Assembly (NCBI GenBank): GCA_025449115.1
Contig: JAHLKC010000124.1
Coordinates: forward strand, 1-64,000
Direction: 5' to 3'
Length of the DNA stretch: 64,000 nt
DNA from: Chytridium lagenaria
Taxonomy: Eukaryota > Chytridiomycota > Chytridiomycetes > Chytridiales > Chytridiaceae
In this document: piece by piece, positions 1 through 12,956 of the stretch
How the letters are laid out: each line of letters begins with the position of its first letter
Numbering within the stretch: the stretch's first letter is position 1
Program-made: the position numbers and the translations under genes
Notes under the pieces: generated by a model
What the model saw: the letters and a program-made list of their open reading frames with translations, nothing else
The model's database searches: none
Told to the model about the DNA's origin: nothing

Positions 1-519
1 GCTTGATGGGACCGTTCTCATGGGTATGGAGTGAGAACCACCCCTAATCTGGCCACTAATCGCGACATCCTCCCAACCGACCCCATCAGTTAACATCTCT
101 TGCGTGTAAGCTCGCAAGTTGCCGTCATTTTCCCGCAGAGCTTCACCCATATCAAGCTCCATTTCTAGCAACTGGATCTCTTCCTCTAGCCTCTGAGCCC
201 TATCTTGATACGGCTCCTGCTCTGGGACACCTGCATCATCCCCCGCTACCCTTCTCCTGCCGCACCAAGCCGGGAAGCCTTTTGGTCTCCATCAACCTCT
301 ATCTCTTCTAAGAGCATGGCCTCATTCACCGTTCTTGATCCTCTCGGACGGGTAGGACTCTTTTTACGATAGCCGAACTCAACCCGTTTGCGTTTGTAAA
401 ACCATCTTGACAGGGTCACTTATCACCGCGCCAAGACCTCGTCGAGCGCGCGCTGGTTGTGTTGTGATTCGCCGTAGATTCTTCTCCGTAGCCTTGCTGG
501 GACTGCCATCCGTTCCCAT
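1..519 (-). CDS. Unknown charged coiled-coil protein, 5' part, runs off left edge
   Basis: Not recognised. From an ATG at 519 (an upstream in-frame ATG exists at 561) the minus strand encodes a basic, Arg/Lys-rich N-terminus. The coding signal moves to a second frame near 395 (KRKRVEFGYRKK) and to a third near 255. From about 250 to the window edge there is an uninterrupted 83-codon acidic stretch including QRLEEEIQLLEMELDMGEAL, which looks like a short coiled coil. The two frame changes are each explicable by one base (a GGG run at about 250; around 395), as in other genes here, or by tiny introns I cannot see. Sequence composition and continuity support coding; the C-terminus is outside the window. 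No domain or function is proposed. Confidence 0.5.
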
Positions 520-561
520 TTCTTGTTTAATTTGACAATCCGATATATAACTTATATACAA

Positions 562-2191
562 TAATAAATTAATACTCTATAATAAAAAATCATGAAAGCT
601 CACCCCAAAATCCCAAAAATTCCTACGGAACAGCTTGCACTAAAAATCCGCAAAGTGTTGGCGGAAATCAGTTCAGTGCATTTGGATTAGGTGGATTGTG
701 ACCTTTAATTTTTACATCGGATTAAAGGTTTCTGTGCTACCAGTTGTAGCGATACTGGGTGACCTAATCGATTGATAAATTGTCATGTGCAACTTATTAT
801 TTATTTATAGTGTCCATAGTAAATAATAAATACATACATTGGTATCGATGGGTTATCTATGTCCAAGGGTAATTGTAGTCCATACATATGACAATCATTG
901 CGTACATAGGTACCTATATAGGTACGTGCGTATCAACTACTATTCACATATGTGTTTACAGTATGTACCAAAGACCATCTTCCAGAAACAAAAGCACCAT
1001 CGATACTCACGTCAGTCTGGAGCAGTCAGTGAATCCGCTGATCGAAGGAAAAGGTTCTACTTTAACGTGTCAATATATCAGACCCATTCTAACAGTCTCG
1101 TAATATTTATGAACAGCAGACCAAAAAGATATCTCTTACACAGTTGCTTAAAATAGATCTTGTAGGTGCAAGGACCAGAATATGGCAATGGCTAAGGGAT
1201 TTTCCAAGTACGCTTCCTCGTCCGAACGCCCTTATCTGTATGAATGACCATTCTGATCGAGAAATTTCATTGTTCGACTATTGATTCACGCCGATATTGG
1301 TTTATATTAGTACTGGTGATGAGAGCTGAAGCTGTATGGGGATGGCGCGACATTATCGCGCCTCCATGACATGACACGTCTGGACGCGCAGACGCAAAAG
1401 AGGTGCCGTCCTGTCATCGCCGTAATAAGTACAGGATGGGATTTGCGTTAATGAATGATGACTGTTATGAGCAAGGATGGAAACGGACAATGCATGATTA
1501 TGGTGTGGGGTGCGTTGAGATGCACTTTACGAGAACGGAGAAAAAAAGGAGAAAAGAATTGGAATTGTCAAGACGGTCTTTTTGGATGTGAGCAGCCTCT
1601 GAGAGGTATCTCATCTCACTTAAAGGTGCAGTCATTGCCCATACTTCCCCTCTTGATTCATCAGCTCATCTCTTTGATATTGGCACATTTATTGATCCCT
1701 CGCAATAACGGCCGACAGTGTCGATGGACTGGCTTTCAGAGGATTTAACTAGAAAATGCGTCATCTATGCTATTCGTTCATTATTTATTTTTTTTTTTTT
1801 CACCCAAATTCCGGTTTCTTTTTTTTTTTTTTTCCCAGCTTTTTTTCTTCATATCGGCAAACCTCCGTTCACTTCCTCTGAAACCGTCAAGAGGGACCTG
1901 ACCGAGCAGGACAACCACCAACAGTTCCTCACCACTCTTTCATCTACATTCACACCACAGATCTCCTTCTTCATTACAACTCCACCAGTCGGATAACGAT
2001 AAAGAAAAGGAGTACCAATTTGAAGGGAGGATCAAGAAAAACCGAGTGGAAGGCACCCCCACATTCCGCTTCCCACCACCCTTCCTCCACTCATCCTCCT
2101 TCACCCTTACGCTTAGGGAGGCACTGATAACCATCAACATCGAGTGCTGTTTGTGAGAGCCCAGCTTCTCCCCCTCATCCTGTGCCCTTCC
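562..2191. other. Intergenic, no supported gene
   Basis: Separates the divergently oriented left-edge gene from LARP1. Two overlapping ORFs near 839-1156 and small ORFs at 1403-1748 have no recognisable domains and AT-rich, unbiased composition. T-rich runs at 1785-1845 and the C-rich, TC-rich segment at 1860-2190 are compatible with the promoter and 5' leader of LARP1. No RNA gene seen. Confidence 0.5.
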
Positions 2192-5100
2192 ATGACACCG
2201 GCCTCGACCGCCTCGGGTGAATCGCCGTCACCCGCTGACTCGAGGGCAACCCCAGAGGTCATTGGAACTCAACAGCGTTCAACCACATCCTCACCAGTCT
2301 CTTGGGCAAGCCTTGCAAAGCAACCTCCGAAAGTTTGGAACCGCATCCACAACAACATCTAACGCTCCCGTTGAGTCATCACGGAAGGCATCCGTTTTCT
2401 TCTACATCTTCATCCGCAAACGGTCGGTAGTCTCATTTTGTGTATTTTTGGCCAGAGCGTTGGACATGGACGTTTTGCGGCTGGGTGCAATGCTTCTGTT
2501 GGATGTTTTCGTCTGTTGTTTCTTGTACCATTCAACCGATTACGTCGTTCGCTCCATCGAAATTTCTTTATGATCAAAACCCTTTCTAACTCTCATTCCT
2601 TTCACGCATGCACTCTTCATTTAACGGATCCGTCTCTCGGGTCCTTTTGGAAAAACAAAACAAAAACTCCACCACTCTGCAAACCATCAAAAACAATAAT
2701 CTGATCATTCAGAGACAAAATCCTCCCCCTCCAAAGGCCGCCAAACCGAAAAGTCAAGCGACCCCACATCCGAGTCTACCACCATGAAACCCACCGACAA
2801 ATCTCCAAGATGACCGACGACACCGACGATGCCTCCACTTCTGCGACTAACATTTGGAAGGCCCGCATGGATGCTCACAACAACAACGTCTCGCTGAAGA
2901 GAAAAAGGCGGAAGCCCAGCGTGTACGTGAGGAAAAGGCCCGACGTGATGCTGCTGCTGAACGTGCTGCTCGTGTCCGAGGAGGAACGTGAAGCTGCGGA
3001 GGGTTTTGTGAAGGTGAAGCGGAAGAGTAAGGTGGTGACGCCAACGGCGTCGTCGCATCATGGGTATCGGAACAGACAGAGTAAGGAAGCGCATGCGGCC
3101 TCTTCGTCTGCTGCGCAGGAGATGACTATCGTTGTGACGAAGAAGTCGGATGTTGCGGCGGCTGCGGTTGTTGAGGCGAAGGCTGAGGAGGCAGCTGCAG
3201 TACCTGCCGCTGCTGTCGAGAAACCTGCTGACAGCAAGGCTGAGGTTGCTGATGGAGAGGCTGTTTCTGGTACCAAAAAAAGCGAGTGAGAAATCTTCTT
3301 CCGGAAGAAAGGTACCAGCTGGTCCTGGACCCGCTAAGGTTAGTTTTATTTAATTTGACTTGAGTTTGAATAGGTTTTTTTTAAAAAAAAAGTTTGGTGT
3401 TTTGATACCGTTGCTTTTAACCCTTGTTTTCAACTTGCCTTTTGTCTTCCTTGCCGTAATAACCGTTCTTCGTAACTAATATGTTTATAATTTTTTTTTT
3501 TCTCTTTGCAGATTGTTGCAACGAATGCGCGAGTGAAGAATTTGTTGGCAAAGGCGGCCCCGGAAGGTGCCGTTGTCGAGGTCTCTGCTTGGCCCACTCT
3601 TGCCATTGCCGTTCAAGCGCCCGCCACTTCCACCACCCCATCAACGACTGCTGGACCTCAGTCCGCTACCCGCACCAACGTCACCTCCCCAATTCCCAAC
3701 GTCTACTCTGTCAGTGTTCCCAAGCCTGCCAGCACCTCTACGGCCACCATTGAAAGCGGGCCTACCCCAAAAGAGGCGGCGACGTTAATTCCATCTGTAC
3801 CTGCAGTTGCTGGTTCAACTCCCGCTGTTCCCGCTGCTCAGACTGGATCGAAAAAGACCTGGACCAAGCTTGATGTCCCGATTCGATACCCCCACCGCCG
3901 TCTGTTGCTGCTAAGCAGGAGATGAAGAAGGCTAACCGTGGAGGGTACTCGAAGGATGGTGATGAGGGTGAAGGCAAGAACTTTGAGGGTCAACATGGGC
4001 GTGGTGGAAACCGTGGAGGACGGGGTGGACGTGGCGGTCAGGCTCATGGACGTGGTGCAAGGTCTGGATCGACCTCTCCCAACCAGGTTGCAAACAACAA
4101 CAACCATCAGCGTTCGAGGTCTGGATCGATTGTGTCGAACGGATCTTCGAGTTTGCCGAATGGGATTTCGGCGCCTTTAGGGGTCGCAGCGACTCCTATT
4201 CCGGAGGTTGGATCTCCTGTCGATGTTGGGGCTGTTGCTGATGCTATTGAAGGTGAAGGTGGTGTGGTTACTCGTGAAGACGTGGTTGCAGCAAAGTCTT
4301 CTGGTAGTAATGCTGGAGGTTCGGTGAATGGTGGTGACTTGAATGACGGATCTCTTGCCACCCCCAACTCTTCCCAAGGAGGATACCAACAGGGTTTCAA
4401 CAACAACACCCATTCCGGACGTGGTGGGAATGGACGTGGACGTGGTGTTGGAAATAACCGTGGTGGATACGGACGTGGAGGGAACCGTATGAATGGGACT
4501 GGTGGGGCTGGTGGAAACAGGAATGTGAGGGGAGCTTACTCGCAACAGCAGCAACAACAACAGCCACCGTTTTATGGGATGGTGCCTGGGATGAATGGGA
4601 TGATGTTTATGCCGCCCCCTGGAGCGATTCAGGCTAGGCCTGGGATGGGACCTATGGGACCTGGACAATTTGCTGGAAACCGGGCGCGCCTGGGTTCTTC
4701 CCTATGGGACCTCCTAATGCCTTTGGTGGAGCTATGCCTATGCCTGACGCTGGTGAGGCGGATATTGAGACTGTTAAGTTGTGGACTCGTAACCAGATGT
4801 AAGTTTAATAAGTTTACATTTCGTTGGTATTCTGACGGTTTTTGTTTGCTGTTTTTATAGCGAATACTACTTCTCGATCGAGAACCTCTGCCGCGACATT
4901 TACTTCCGCAGGCAGATGCACCTTGAAAACGGAACTGTCCCTCTTAGGGTTATTTCCAACTTTAACCGAGTCCGCTTCTTTATTGGTGAAGCCAAGAATA
5001 AGCTTTCGGCTCAGTTTGCCGCTGAGGAAGGTTCAGCTAAAGGTGTTGACCCTACCGATGCACCTGACTGGGTGTTTGAATTCCTTCAATCCGCCGTTAT

Positions 5101-7951
5101 AGCCTCTTCTGAGGTTGAGATCGTCCCTGGTGCTTGGAACATTCCGGCACCGAAGCCTTTGAGCCCGGTGTTCGCCGCAAGGACAACTGGCAGCAATGGG
5201 TGATTGCGCCCGAGATCCCTTCTATGGACAACTCTTTTGCACCTCCCTTTACCCCCGCACCAACAGGCTGGTCCCCGCAGGCCATTCCTGGAGTGCCTCA
5301 GCAACAACAGCAAATGCCACCTTCGGACTACTCGGCCACCACCCTTCCCACGGCCGGGCAGGATTTTCGGGATGGCCCCGCGGTACGGCGTTCGTCGGGG
5401 ACGGAAACCGCCACGCCGGCTCCTCGGAGCGACGAGGCGGCCACCGCGGGGCGGCAACAGCAGCCACAGCAAACAACAAACATGCCTACGCCCCAATATC
5501 AAACTACAGCGTCCCCTTCCTTCCCATCTACTTCACCCCGCAAGCACCCCCACCAACCGTCGCAGCCGGCGGATTCCAAGGCCAAGCAGCACATCCCTCA
5601 AACCAGTACGGATACCCACAGCAACAACACCAACCCACCGACGCATCCGGCTCTGTCGTCCCTAAGCAGCGGACGGCACCAAATGCCAACGCCCCCCATT
5701 TCACCCCCGGGGGCGGCAAGTTTGGAAGGCAGCAGTGAGAAGGGGGAGAGTGGGAAGACGGCGAAGGAGGAGGAGGCTTGGGAGAGTGTACAGAGGAAGA
5801 AGCCGACGAGGAGTGGTGGGGCGGTTGCGGCGAGTAGTGGTAAGACGACGACGGCGACGGTTGCGCCTTCTGTGAAGAGTGGGTTGTCGTCGACTGGATC
5901 GTCGAGCTTGTCGCTTTCTGGAGCCGGGTCTATGGAGGATGGGTTGTTTAGTTTTGATGATGAGGGGGATTGGGGTGTTGTTGGGGATCCTAAATCTCAG
6001 GGTCAGAGGAGGAGGATGAATCAGAGTAAGAAGGGGGAAGGGTTTCGGTTAATGGAGGTGAAGGGGGATGATGAGGATGAGGAGGAGGCAGGCAAGGGTG
6101 TGAGGGATATTGTTGTTGAGGCTGCTGCCAAGGTTTCGAGTATTGCGAGGTCTGTGGATGATGATGAGGATTATTTTACGATGGATGATGCGGATTCGGT
6201 GGTGGTTGGACGTGGACAGCGGTCAGCTGGGTCTTCCTCGGTTGAGCCTCGTGTGGGTTCCCTTGTAAATGTATACATGGTGCGTCACCTGCTCATCATC
6301 ATCAGCAATATTCGACTTCGGCGTCATCGTTGTCGTCGTCGTTTGGGGACGGTCAAGACTTGCTGGGTATGAGTCGTCGGATGAGAGTTGGTATGATGTG
6401 GATGATGATGAGATTGCCGGGCTTATGATTGTGACTCAGAGGGAGACTGCGCTTGGTGCGAGCACTGCTGAGGAGCTTGGTGGACGGTCACCTATTCAAC
6501 ATAGGCCGCCAAAGTCGCCGTTGTTGAAGGCAGAGAATGTGACCACGGTGACTCGGAATTTGCCGCCTAGAAAGCATAACACTGTGGGGTATGAGAGGTC
6601 GGTAAAGAATGATGATATCCATTGATATGATCAACGAGGGGTTGTTTTACTATGAGCGTGATTTAAAGCGGAATGCTTCAAGTCATAGCAACCGCAACAG
6701 GAACATGGCTTCGATTTCACCGTCATTCTCGCCCTCATCGTCACCTACCGTGTCCCTTCTCACGTCATCGCTTGCAAGGTCAAAGGTTGAGACACTTGAT
6801 GCCGAGAGCTTTGCAGCTAGGGCATCGCTTCTTAAACCTAACCGTCCCAACGGACCTCCCGTTCCCGCCACCCCTGCCAACTCGTTAAGATCGCCGATCG
6901 AGGGACCGTTGTCAACGTCCCCCGCCCTCAACATTGCTCAACCGAGAACCTCGAATCGTCCCGCTCCTCGTCGGTTCTTCCAACCGTCATCCGCGGCTTC
7001 TCCACCGGTTGGTTGGTTGATCAACAAGGTTGACGCTGTTACACCCCCTATGGGACCCATTTCCCCTTCCATGGGACCTATCAGCGGCGGGCATTCCGCC
7101 CTCTCACGGTCATTCGGTGGAGCCGGTGACCGACCTCCTCTCCCACCCGCCGCCTTCCTCCCCCTCTCCGCGTCAACGCTTTCGCACGCTCCACCACAGG
7201 CTCAACATTCGACGTCGTTTAGTAGGAATCACCTTGATATCCCGCATGACAAGTTTAAGCATGGGTCGATGCCTATTCCCACTCCAGGGACGGCAGGGTC
7301 TTTTGGACGTCGCCGTCGCTTTTTGTCGAGCTCATTGTTGTCGAGTTCGGCGGGTGGGGGACATAGCTTTAAGGAGTTTCAGCATCCCAGCTATGAGCTT
7401 TTGAAGGAGAATGGATTTGTGCAGCACAAGTATCATAAGTACAAGGCTAAGGCGCTTAATGGTGAGTATTTGCATTTTTAATTGTCTTTAAGATTAGCTA
7501 TGATTTAACATGCGATTGTTGTAGAACGCAAGCAGCTTGGATTCGGTCAAAGCCCTGAGATGAATACGCTTTTCCGGTTCTGGTGTCACTTCCTTCGTGA
7601 TCACTTTAATCGCAAGATGTACCTTGAGTTCCGCCGCCTCGCTGAGGAGGACGCTGGAGCTGGTCACCGGTACGGCCTCGAGTGTCTCTTCCGGTTCTTC
7701 TCTTATGGTCTTGAGCGCGGGTACCGTCAAGATCTTTTTAAGGACTTTATGGAGCTCACCCGTGACGATATGTGTCCCGTGGAGAGCTCTATGGGTTGGA
7801 AAAGTTCTGGGCGTACTTGTATTACCGAAGGACAGGACAAGAGGCCAGAGGTGGATGGATGGTGGTGACAGAGTTGAAGGAGGCGTTGAAAAGTTTAAGA
7901 GTCGGTGATTTCAAGAGGCTAGGAGCGCTAGGTTGGGGCGACGTCTGTTAA
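2192..7951 (+). CDS. LARP1: LARP1-like RNA-binding protein (La motif plus DM15 region)
   Basis: Cytoplasmic La-related protein. LARP1 proteins bind the 5' cap and TOP motif of ribosomal-protein mRNAs through a C-terminal DM15 region and bind RNA through the La motif. Likely ATG 2192 (MTPASTAS). A region containing [10 protein letters not shown] and an Arg/Glu/Ala coiled segment lies at 2850-2990. RGG/GRGG-rich sequence is at 4000-4500. The La motif starts across an intron at 4799-4860 with [19 protein letters not shown] and ends near 5200. A Ser/Pro/Gln linker follows. The DM15 repeats lie at about 7365-7870 ([55 protein letters not shown]). Clear introns: 3339-3511, 4799-4860, 7462-7524; an intron about 2423-2712 is likely. 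One-base frame breaks occur near 2330, 2805, 2885, 2985, 4685, 5150, 5330, 5735 and 7790, but the protein continues in each case. Stop at 7949-7951. Confidence 0.9.
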
Positions 7952-9158
7952 ATCTGATGCTGAGAACAGATTTTGTGATTTATTTTTCGCACCCTAACAA
8001 CTTACTTAACGACTCCACCCACTCCCACCGATGCGTTCCTTTACGTGTTTTCTTTCCTTTCTATCTTGACTTTTTCCACGCGTTTTGTTTTTTCTTACAT
8101 GATGATGGATTTGATCACTGGCAGGTTTTAAATTAAAAGCCATCCTGGTTGTTCAGCTCTTTACATAGAGTCTCCCCGGTTGTGTTTTTCACACTTCTCT
8201 TCTCTTCCTCTCTCTTTCCCTACCCTCTTTCCTCTTGTGTTTTTCTCTAACCTTCCTCTCTGTTTCCGTCCCGGAACAAGGTCTAAAGACTTTTCCTCTT
8301 CTTATTCCTTTCTTCTTTTTTTTTTTTGGCATTTGTCCCCTTCGCATTCTCTCGGACATCATTATGAAGCCTGGCCATCGGAACCTTTTTTTATTTTCTT
8401 TTTTTTTCCTGCAGCTCTCTTGTGTGTTGTTTGTTTTCTTGTTTTTGTGATGTACCTCCTTTGCCTTTTGTTGTTTTTAGGCCCTTTTTTGTTTCTCTTC
8501 TTTTTTTTTTTTTTATAAAAACAATTTGGGGGTCTGCAAAAGCCTTTTTTTGTTTGCTTTTTCTTTTTTGTTTTTTTCTACCCACAAAAAAAGTATGATG
8601 TTGTTTTTGTTTGTGTGATGATTATTAGATGACAGAGGAACCCCGATGATGCCGTTGCGTGTTTGTTGTATCGGGTGGTTGCGGGAGTTATTAAAATATG
8701 TCAACCCTTTTTTTTATTTGCGATTTATGTTTAAAAATATCATGAACCTGCCTGTCCTCATTATATTGTAGATTTTTAAAGGGTGTTTTTTTTTTTTTTT
8801 TTAATTTCTTTTTAGCACTTCGAGGTGCAATTTGGCATTTATAACCCTATCACAATTTTACGTAAATGGCCATGAGCAGACAAAACAGCTTTGAATAATG
8901 TGGCTCACAACGACAGTAAACTCCGTAGGAGTTACTTCCTCTATGTAACCAATATTCACTGCGGATCCAATCTACATTATTAGTCGATTTACTGCGGATA
9001 TAGTCTACATTAAAAGTTGAGTTAAATAGGAAAATATCCTTTATTTAAGGAACAACACAAAAACAAAGGTACAAAGTCAAATAAAAAAAACTACAAAATA
9101 TCAAAAGGTCAACAGGCTCGTGCTCGTCATGGTCTTTTGCAGGAAAACATGACACTTA
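7952..9158. other. LARP1 3' flank and AT-rich intergenic DNA
   Basis: T-rich 3' flank of LARP1 with long T runs at 8310-8330, 8500-8520 and 8785-8805. The part at about 8620-8710 recurs downstream of both LARP1 relics (10840-10930 and 13350-13440), showing that it was duplicated with them. The part at 8880-9060 is an inverted copy of 18120-18400 and forms the 3' flank of the first secreted-family gene. ORFs here translate homopolymers and are not credible. Confidence 0.6.
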
Positions 9159-9805
9159 TCACTTGCCGGCAGCTGTTTTCCTTTTCCTCCTCTCCGAAGA
9201 GCTTTAGTTAGAGCGGCAGCAGCGCTATGGGCGCCGCCACCGGTTGAGCCCCAGGAATAGCATTCGCAACGGCAGCAGCAACTCCACCCTTCCTGCCCAC
9301 TTGGAGACATCGGTGTTGTAATGCCAGTCTTTTCACGAATTTTAGTCGCAGCATCACCGGCCACCTTACGAATAGCAGCATCTCGGTTTCTCCCACGACG
9401 AACCAGCCTCGACGACACCTCATTAGTTCTGACGTCGTCGCTGACTAAGCCCTGATATTCTGAGGCAATATCGGATGCAAGCTCGTCAAAGATCATTTCG
9501 GCTTCTTGTAGAGACTCCTGCGAGTAAGGGCTGGCTCTCACAAAGGGATGAGCCTGAAGAGCGGAGATTTGCTGAGAGCCGAGGGACACGAAGTCGGCAA
9601 CGTCACTAAGGAACTCCATGGATGTGGCGGCATCGAGTGTGAATTCATCGGATCCGAGGCTTGAAGCAAAACTCTCGATGGATGTAGCGGCATCGGCAAG
9701 AAGAGCTTCGTTGTTGATGAGCTCCTGGCGGGTTGCAGAGATTGAAAGACCTGAGATGGGAGCGCTGAGCGCGAGGAGGCCGATGAAGAAAGACAGTACG
9801 TGCAT
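9159..9805 (-). CDS. Secreted prepropeptide-like family, copy 1 (type A), frame broken
   Basis: ATG at 9805. Signal peptide (hydrophobic core about residues 4-18, ending PISGLS), then an acidic, predicted helical pro-region with conserved LDAATSMEFLSDVADF and ALQAHPF, then LVRR at the end of the pro-region. The basic C-terminal domain follows. Its frame is lost after GIT near 9310: the conserved GRV...AAAVANAIPGA segment continues in another frame (9210-9300), and a base missing near 9195 again disrupts the KALAERR end. With those two breaks the domain would end at the TGA at 9159-9161. AATAAA-like poly(A) context lies just downstream. The promoter faces right. No known family recognised. Confidence 0.75.
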
Positions 9806-10299
9806 GACTATTGAGGATGATGGAAAGTGCGAGAGACGATGCTAACGGATTGGGGGGTTTTTTATAAGGAGGTTGATAAATCGTGTCTCTCTGCAGTGTG
9901 CTGAAGACGCATGTGTCTCTATATGTCCTCCTATAGTTATCATATTAGTTTATATTATGTCTACAGTATGTCTCATTTAAATAAGCTTGTTTGTTTTCTA
10001 CTGACTGTTGTTACCGGGACGGAGTTTCATTTTTTTTGCATTTTGAGGCTTGTAGGGGAGAACAAGAGAAGGAAAGAAGGGAACGATCGGGGTAGAAGGA
10101 GCCTGCGGTTTCTTTAAAAGGCAGTCCTAGACTACCTAGGTGGGTGTTTTTATATCTTGTTTTTTTGGTTCAGACTTAAATGAGAATCCGTTGAGTCGAC
10201 TTGAGGGAGGCATTGCATGGAGCACAATGAAGTTTATTAGTTTTGTTTGAATATGTTCGTCTTTATAGGTGCAACAGTTGTACTCTGGACAAAGCATTA

Positions 10300-10830
10300 A
10301 CGAGATTCAGCATCCTAGCCATATATCAGCTATGAGCTTTTGAAGGAGGATGAGTTTGTGCAGCACAATCATAAGTACAAGGCTGAGGCGCCTACCTATA
10401 TAATGGTGAATATTGGAGTTTGATAGCCTCGATTTCACATACAATTGTGGTCGAACGCGCACCGACATGAATGCGCTTTTTCGGTTCTGGTGTCACTTCT
10501 TTCGTGATCACTATGATCGCCATATATACCTTGAGTTCCGTCGCCTCGCTGAAGAGGACGCTGAGCTGGTCACCGGTATGGCCTCGAGTGTCTCTTCTGG
10601 TTCTTCTCTTAGTATGGTCTTGAGCGCGGGTACCGTCAGTTATCTTTTTTATGAGTTTATTTATCTCACGCGTGACATCTATATGTCCTGCAGTGGGGAG
10701 CTCTATGGATTGGAAAAGTTCTGAGCGTACTTCTATTACCGCAAGGAAAAGGACAGACAGAGGCTAGATGTGGATGAGAGGTTGTGACAGAGCTGAAGGA
10801 GGCATTGGAAAAGTTTATAACGTTTGCGTG
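10300..10830 (+). pseudogene. LARP1 3'-end relic 1 (DM15 fragment)
   Basis: A degenerate duplicate of the last two LARP1 exons. It starts with the equivalent of IQHPSYELL (about 10302), retains the intron position, and then reads FRFWCHFFRDHYDRHIYLEF and LYGLEKF at 10470-10725. Small insertions and deletions break the frame, the upstream La motif is absent, and no promoter or start is visible. The sequence after the coding relic also matches the LARP1 3' flank (about 8620-8710). Non-functional as a protein gene. Confidence 0.85.
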
Positions 10831-11159
10831 GTATATTTAGATGACAGAGGAACTCCGATGATGATATTGCGTGTTTGTTGTATCGGGATGGTTGCGGGAG
10901 ATATAAAATATGCAGCCAACCCTTTTTTTATTTCCGGTTTATGTTTTCATATTACGAAACCTATCTATAGACATACCACCGTCCTTATGTATTGTAGCTC
11001 CTTTTAGTGGTGTTTTTTTTTAATTTTCTTTTGGTTTTTTTTAGTACGATTGAGGTGCAATTGTACTTTTCGTCTTTGCTATTCTAATATTTATTATCGC
11101 TTCAACCACAATTTAAATGTTTATAAGGGAAACACTTGCGTCATCATCGGTCATCAAGA

Positions 11160-11547
11160 GCATTAGCTACGAACTTGGCGCTTTGCGTCCTCCCGAGTTC
11201 ACTGTTCCCCTTTCCTCCGCAAAAGCAAGACGCCCGTCCGCCATATTCCACGGCGCATGAGCCTTATAGGGGCCACGTCGTCAGCTTCTTAGTCGTCAGC
11301 TGATAGGCCCTGGATCTTTGAGCTGATATCGGATGAAAGATCATCCAGTCGAATCTCGGCGTTACGAAGAGGCTAGCAGGTATACGGTTCGGCTTTGACA
11401 AGGGATGTGTTTGGAGAGAGCTGAGACTTGCTGGAAGTTAAGGGACAGGAACTCGGCAATATCGCTAAGATGTTCCAAGGATGTGCTGGTATCGACGGTC
11501 AATACGTCAGATTCGAGGCTTGAAGCAAAACTGTTGATGAATGTCAT
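11160..11547 (-). pseudogene. Type B secreted-family relic 1
   Basis: The minus strand reads a pro-region closely like type B copies 5 and 8 (NSFASSLESDVLTVDTSTSL, then LSDIAEFLSL), followed by broken versions of the KADPY/NAEI region, the dibasic segment (about 11250) and the terminal QSAKF coding sequence (about 11165-11195). The signal peptide is missing and most of the mature domain has been deleted. A nearly identical relic lies at 13670-14058. Confidence 0.8.
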
Positions 11548-11716
11548 GACGGAGGTGCACTGTAAACTAACGTGATAATCATTCTTTTAATTTAAACATT
11601 TAAGGAACAACACAAAAACAAAGGTAAACGATGTCAAATAAAAAAGCTACAAAATAATCAAAAGGTTCAACTGGCTCGTGCTCGTCATGGTCTTTTGCAG
11701 GAAAACATGACACTTA

Positions 11717-12366
11717 TCACTTGCCGGCAGTTTTCCTCATTCTTCCTGTCCGCAAGAGCTTTAGTTAGAGCGGCAGCAGCGGCTACAGGCCCAGTCACCA
11801 CAGCAGCCCCGGGGATAACGCTCGCAACACCAGCAGCAACTTTGACCCTTCCGGCCCACTTGGAGACCCCAGCGCTTGTAATGCCAGTCTTTTCACGAAT
11901 TTTAGTCGCAGCATCACCGGCCGCCTTACGAATACCAGCATCTCGGTTTTTCCCACGACGAACCAGCCTCGACGACACCTCATTAGTTCTGACGTCGTCG
12001 CTGACTAAGCCCTGATATTCTGAGGCAATATCGGATGCAAGCCTCGTCAAAGATCATTTCGGCTTCTTGGAGAGACTCCTGCGAGTAAGGGCTGGCTCTC
12101 ACAAAGGGATGAGCCTGCAGAGCGGAGATTTGCTGGGAGCCGAGGGACACGAAGTCGGCAACGTCACTAAGGAACTCCATGGATGTGGCGGCATCGAGTG
12201 TGAAGTCGTCGGATCCGAGACTTGAAGCAAAACTCTTGATGGATGAAGCGGCATCGGCAAGAAGAGCATCGTTGTTGATGAGCTCCTGGCGGGTTGCAGA
12301 GATTGAAAGACCTGAGATGGGAGCGCTGAGCGCGAGGAGGCCGATGAAGAAAGACAGTGCGTACAT
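11717..12366 (-). CDS. Secreted prepropeptide-like family, copy 2 (type A), frame broken
   Basis: ATG at 12366. Signal peptide and acidic pro-region nearly identical to copy 3. An extra C near 12042 breaks the frame in the middle of FDELASDIAS; the protein continues in the next frame through LVRRGKNRDAGIRKAAGD and GITSAGVSKWAGR to the Ala-rich hydrophobic segment. A second break near 11750 alters the basic tail, whose expected stop is at 11717-11719. Both breaks are single-base events, so this is either an assembly error in a functional gene or a young pseudogene. It lies downstream of LARP1 relic 1 in the same 2.65-kb unit. Confidence 0.75.
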
Positions 12367-12956
12367 TACTGTCGAGGATGATAGAAAGTGCGAGAGGTGA
12401 TGTGTTCAGAACAAAAGCGGAATGGGGAGTTTTTAAGGAGGTTTTAAGGAGCAATGCATTCGTGTCTCTCAGTATGTTGACGACGCATGTGTCTCTATGT
12501 CCTCCTATAATTAATTATATTTGTTCATTTTATGTCTACATTATATCTCATTCCAACACTCTAAATTAAAGTTGGGAATGTGACGGTCTGGGCTTTAAAA
12601 ACGTGTAAACACACTTGGTGGAGCTCTATTTGAATTCGCTTGTTTGTTTTCTACTGTTGTTACCCGTTGGAGTTTACAGGAGTCGGAGTTTCATTTTTTT
12701 TGCATTTTGAGGGAGAACAACAGAAGGAAAGAAGGGAACGATCGGGGTAGAAGGGAGCCTGCGGTTTTTTTTAAAAGGCAGTCCTAGACTACCTAGGTGG
12801 GTGTTTTTTATATCTTGTTTTTTGGTTCAGACTTAATGAGAATCCGTTGAGTCGACTTGAGGGAGGCATTGCATGGAGCACAATGAAGTTTATTAGTTTT
12901 GTTTGAATATGTTCGACTTTAGTTGCAACAGTTGTACTCTGGACAAAGCATCAATG

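Noticed and set aside
839..1156. Two overlapping plus-strand ORFs (105 and 71 codons)
   Set aside because: AT-rich, no domain, no splice partners, and overlapping in different frames.
8180..8518. 112-codon ORF rich in Phe and Leu, looks like a membrane protein
   Set aside because: It is a translation of T- and TC-rich LARP1 3' flank; the apparent TM helices come from homopolymers.
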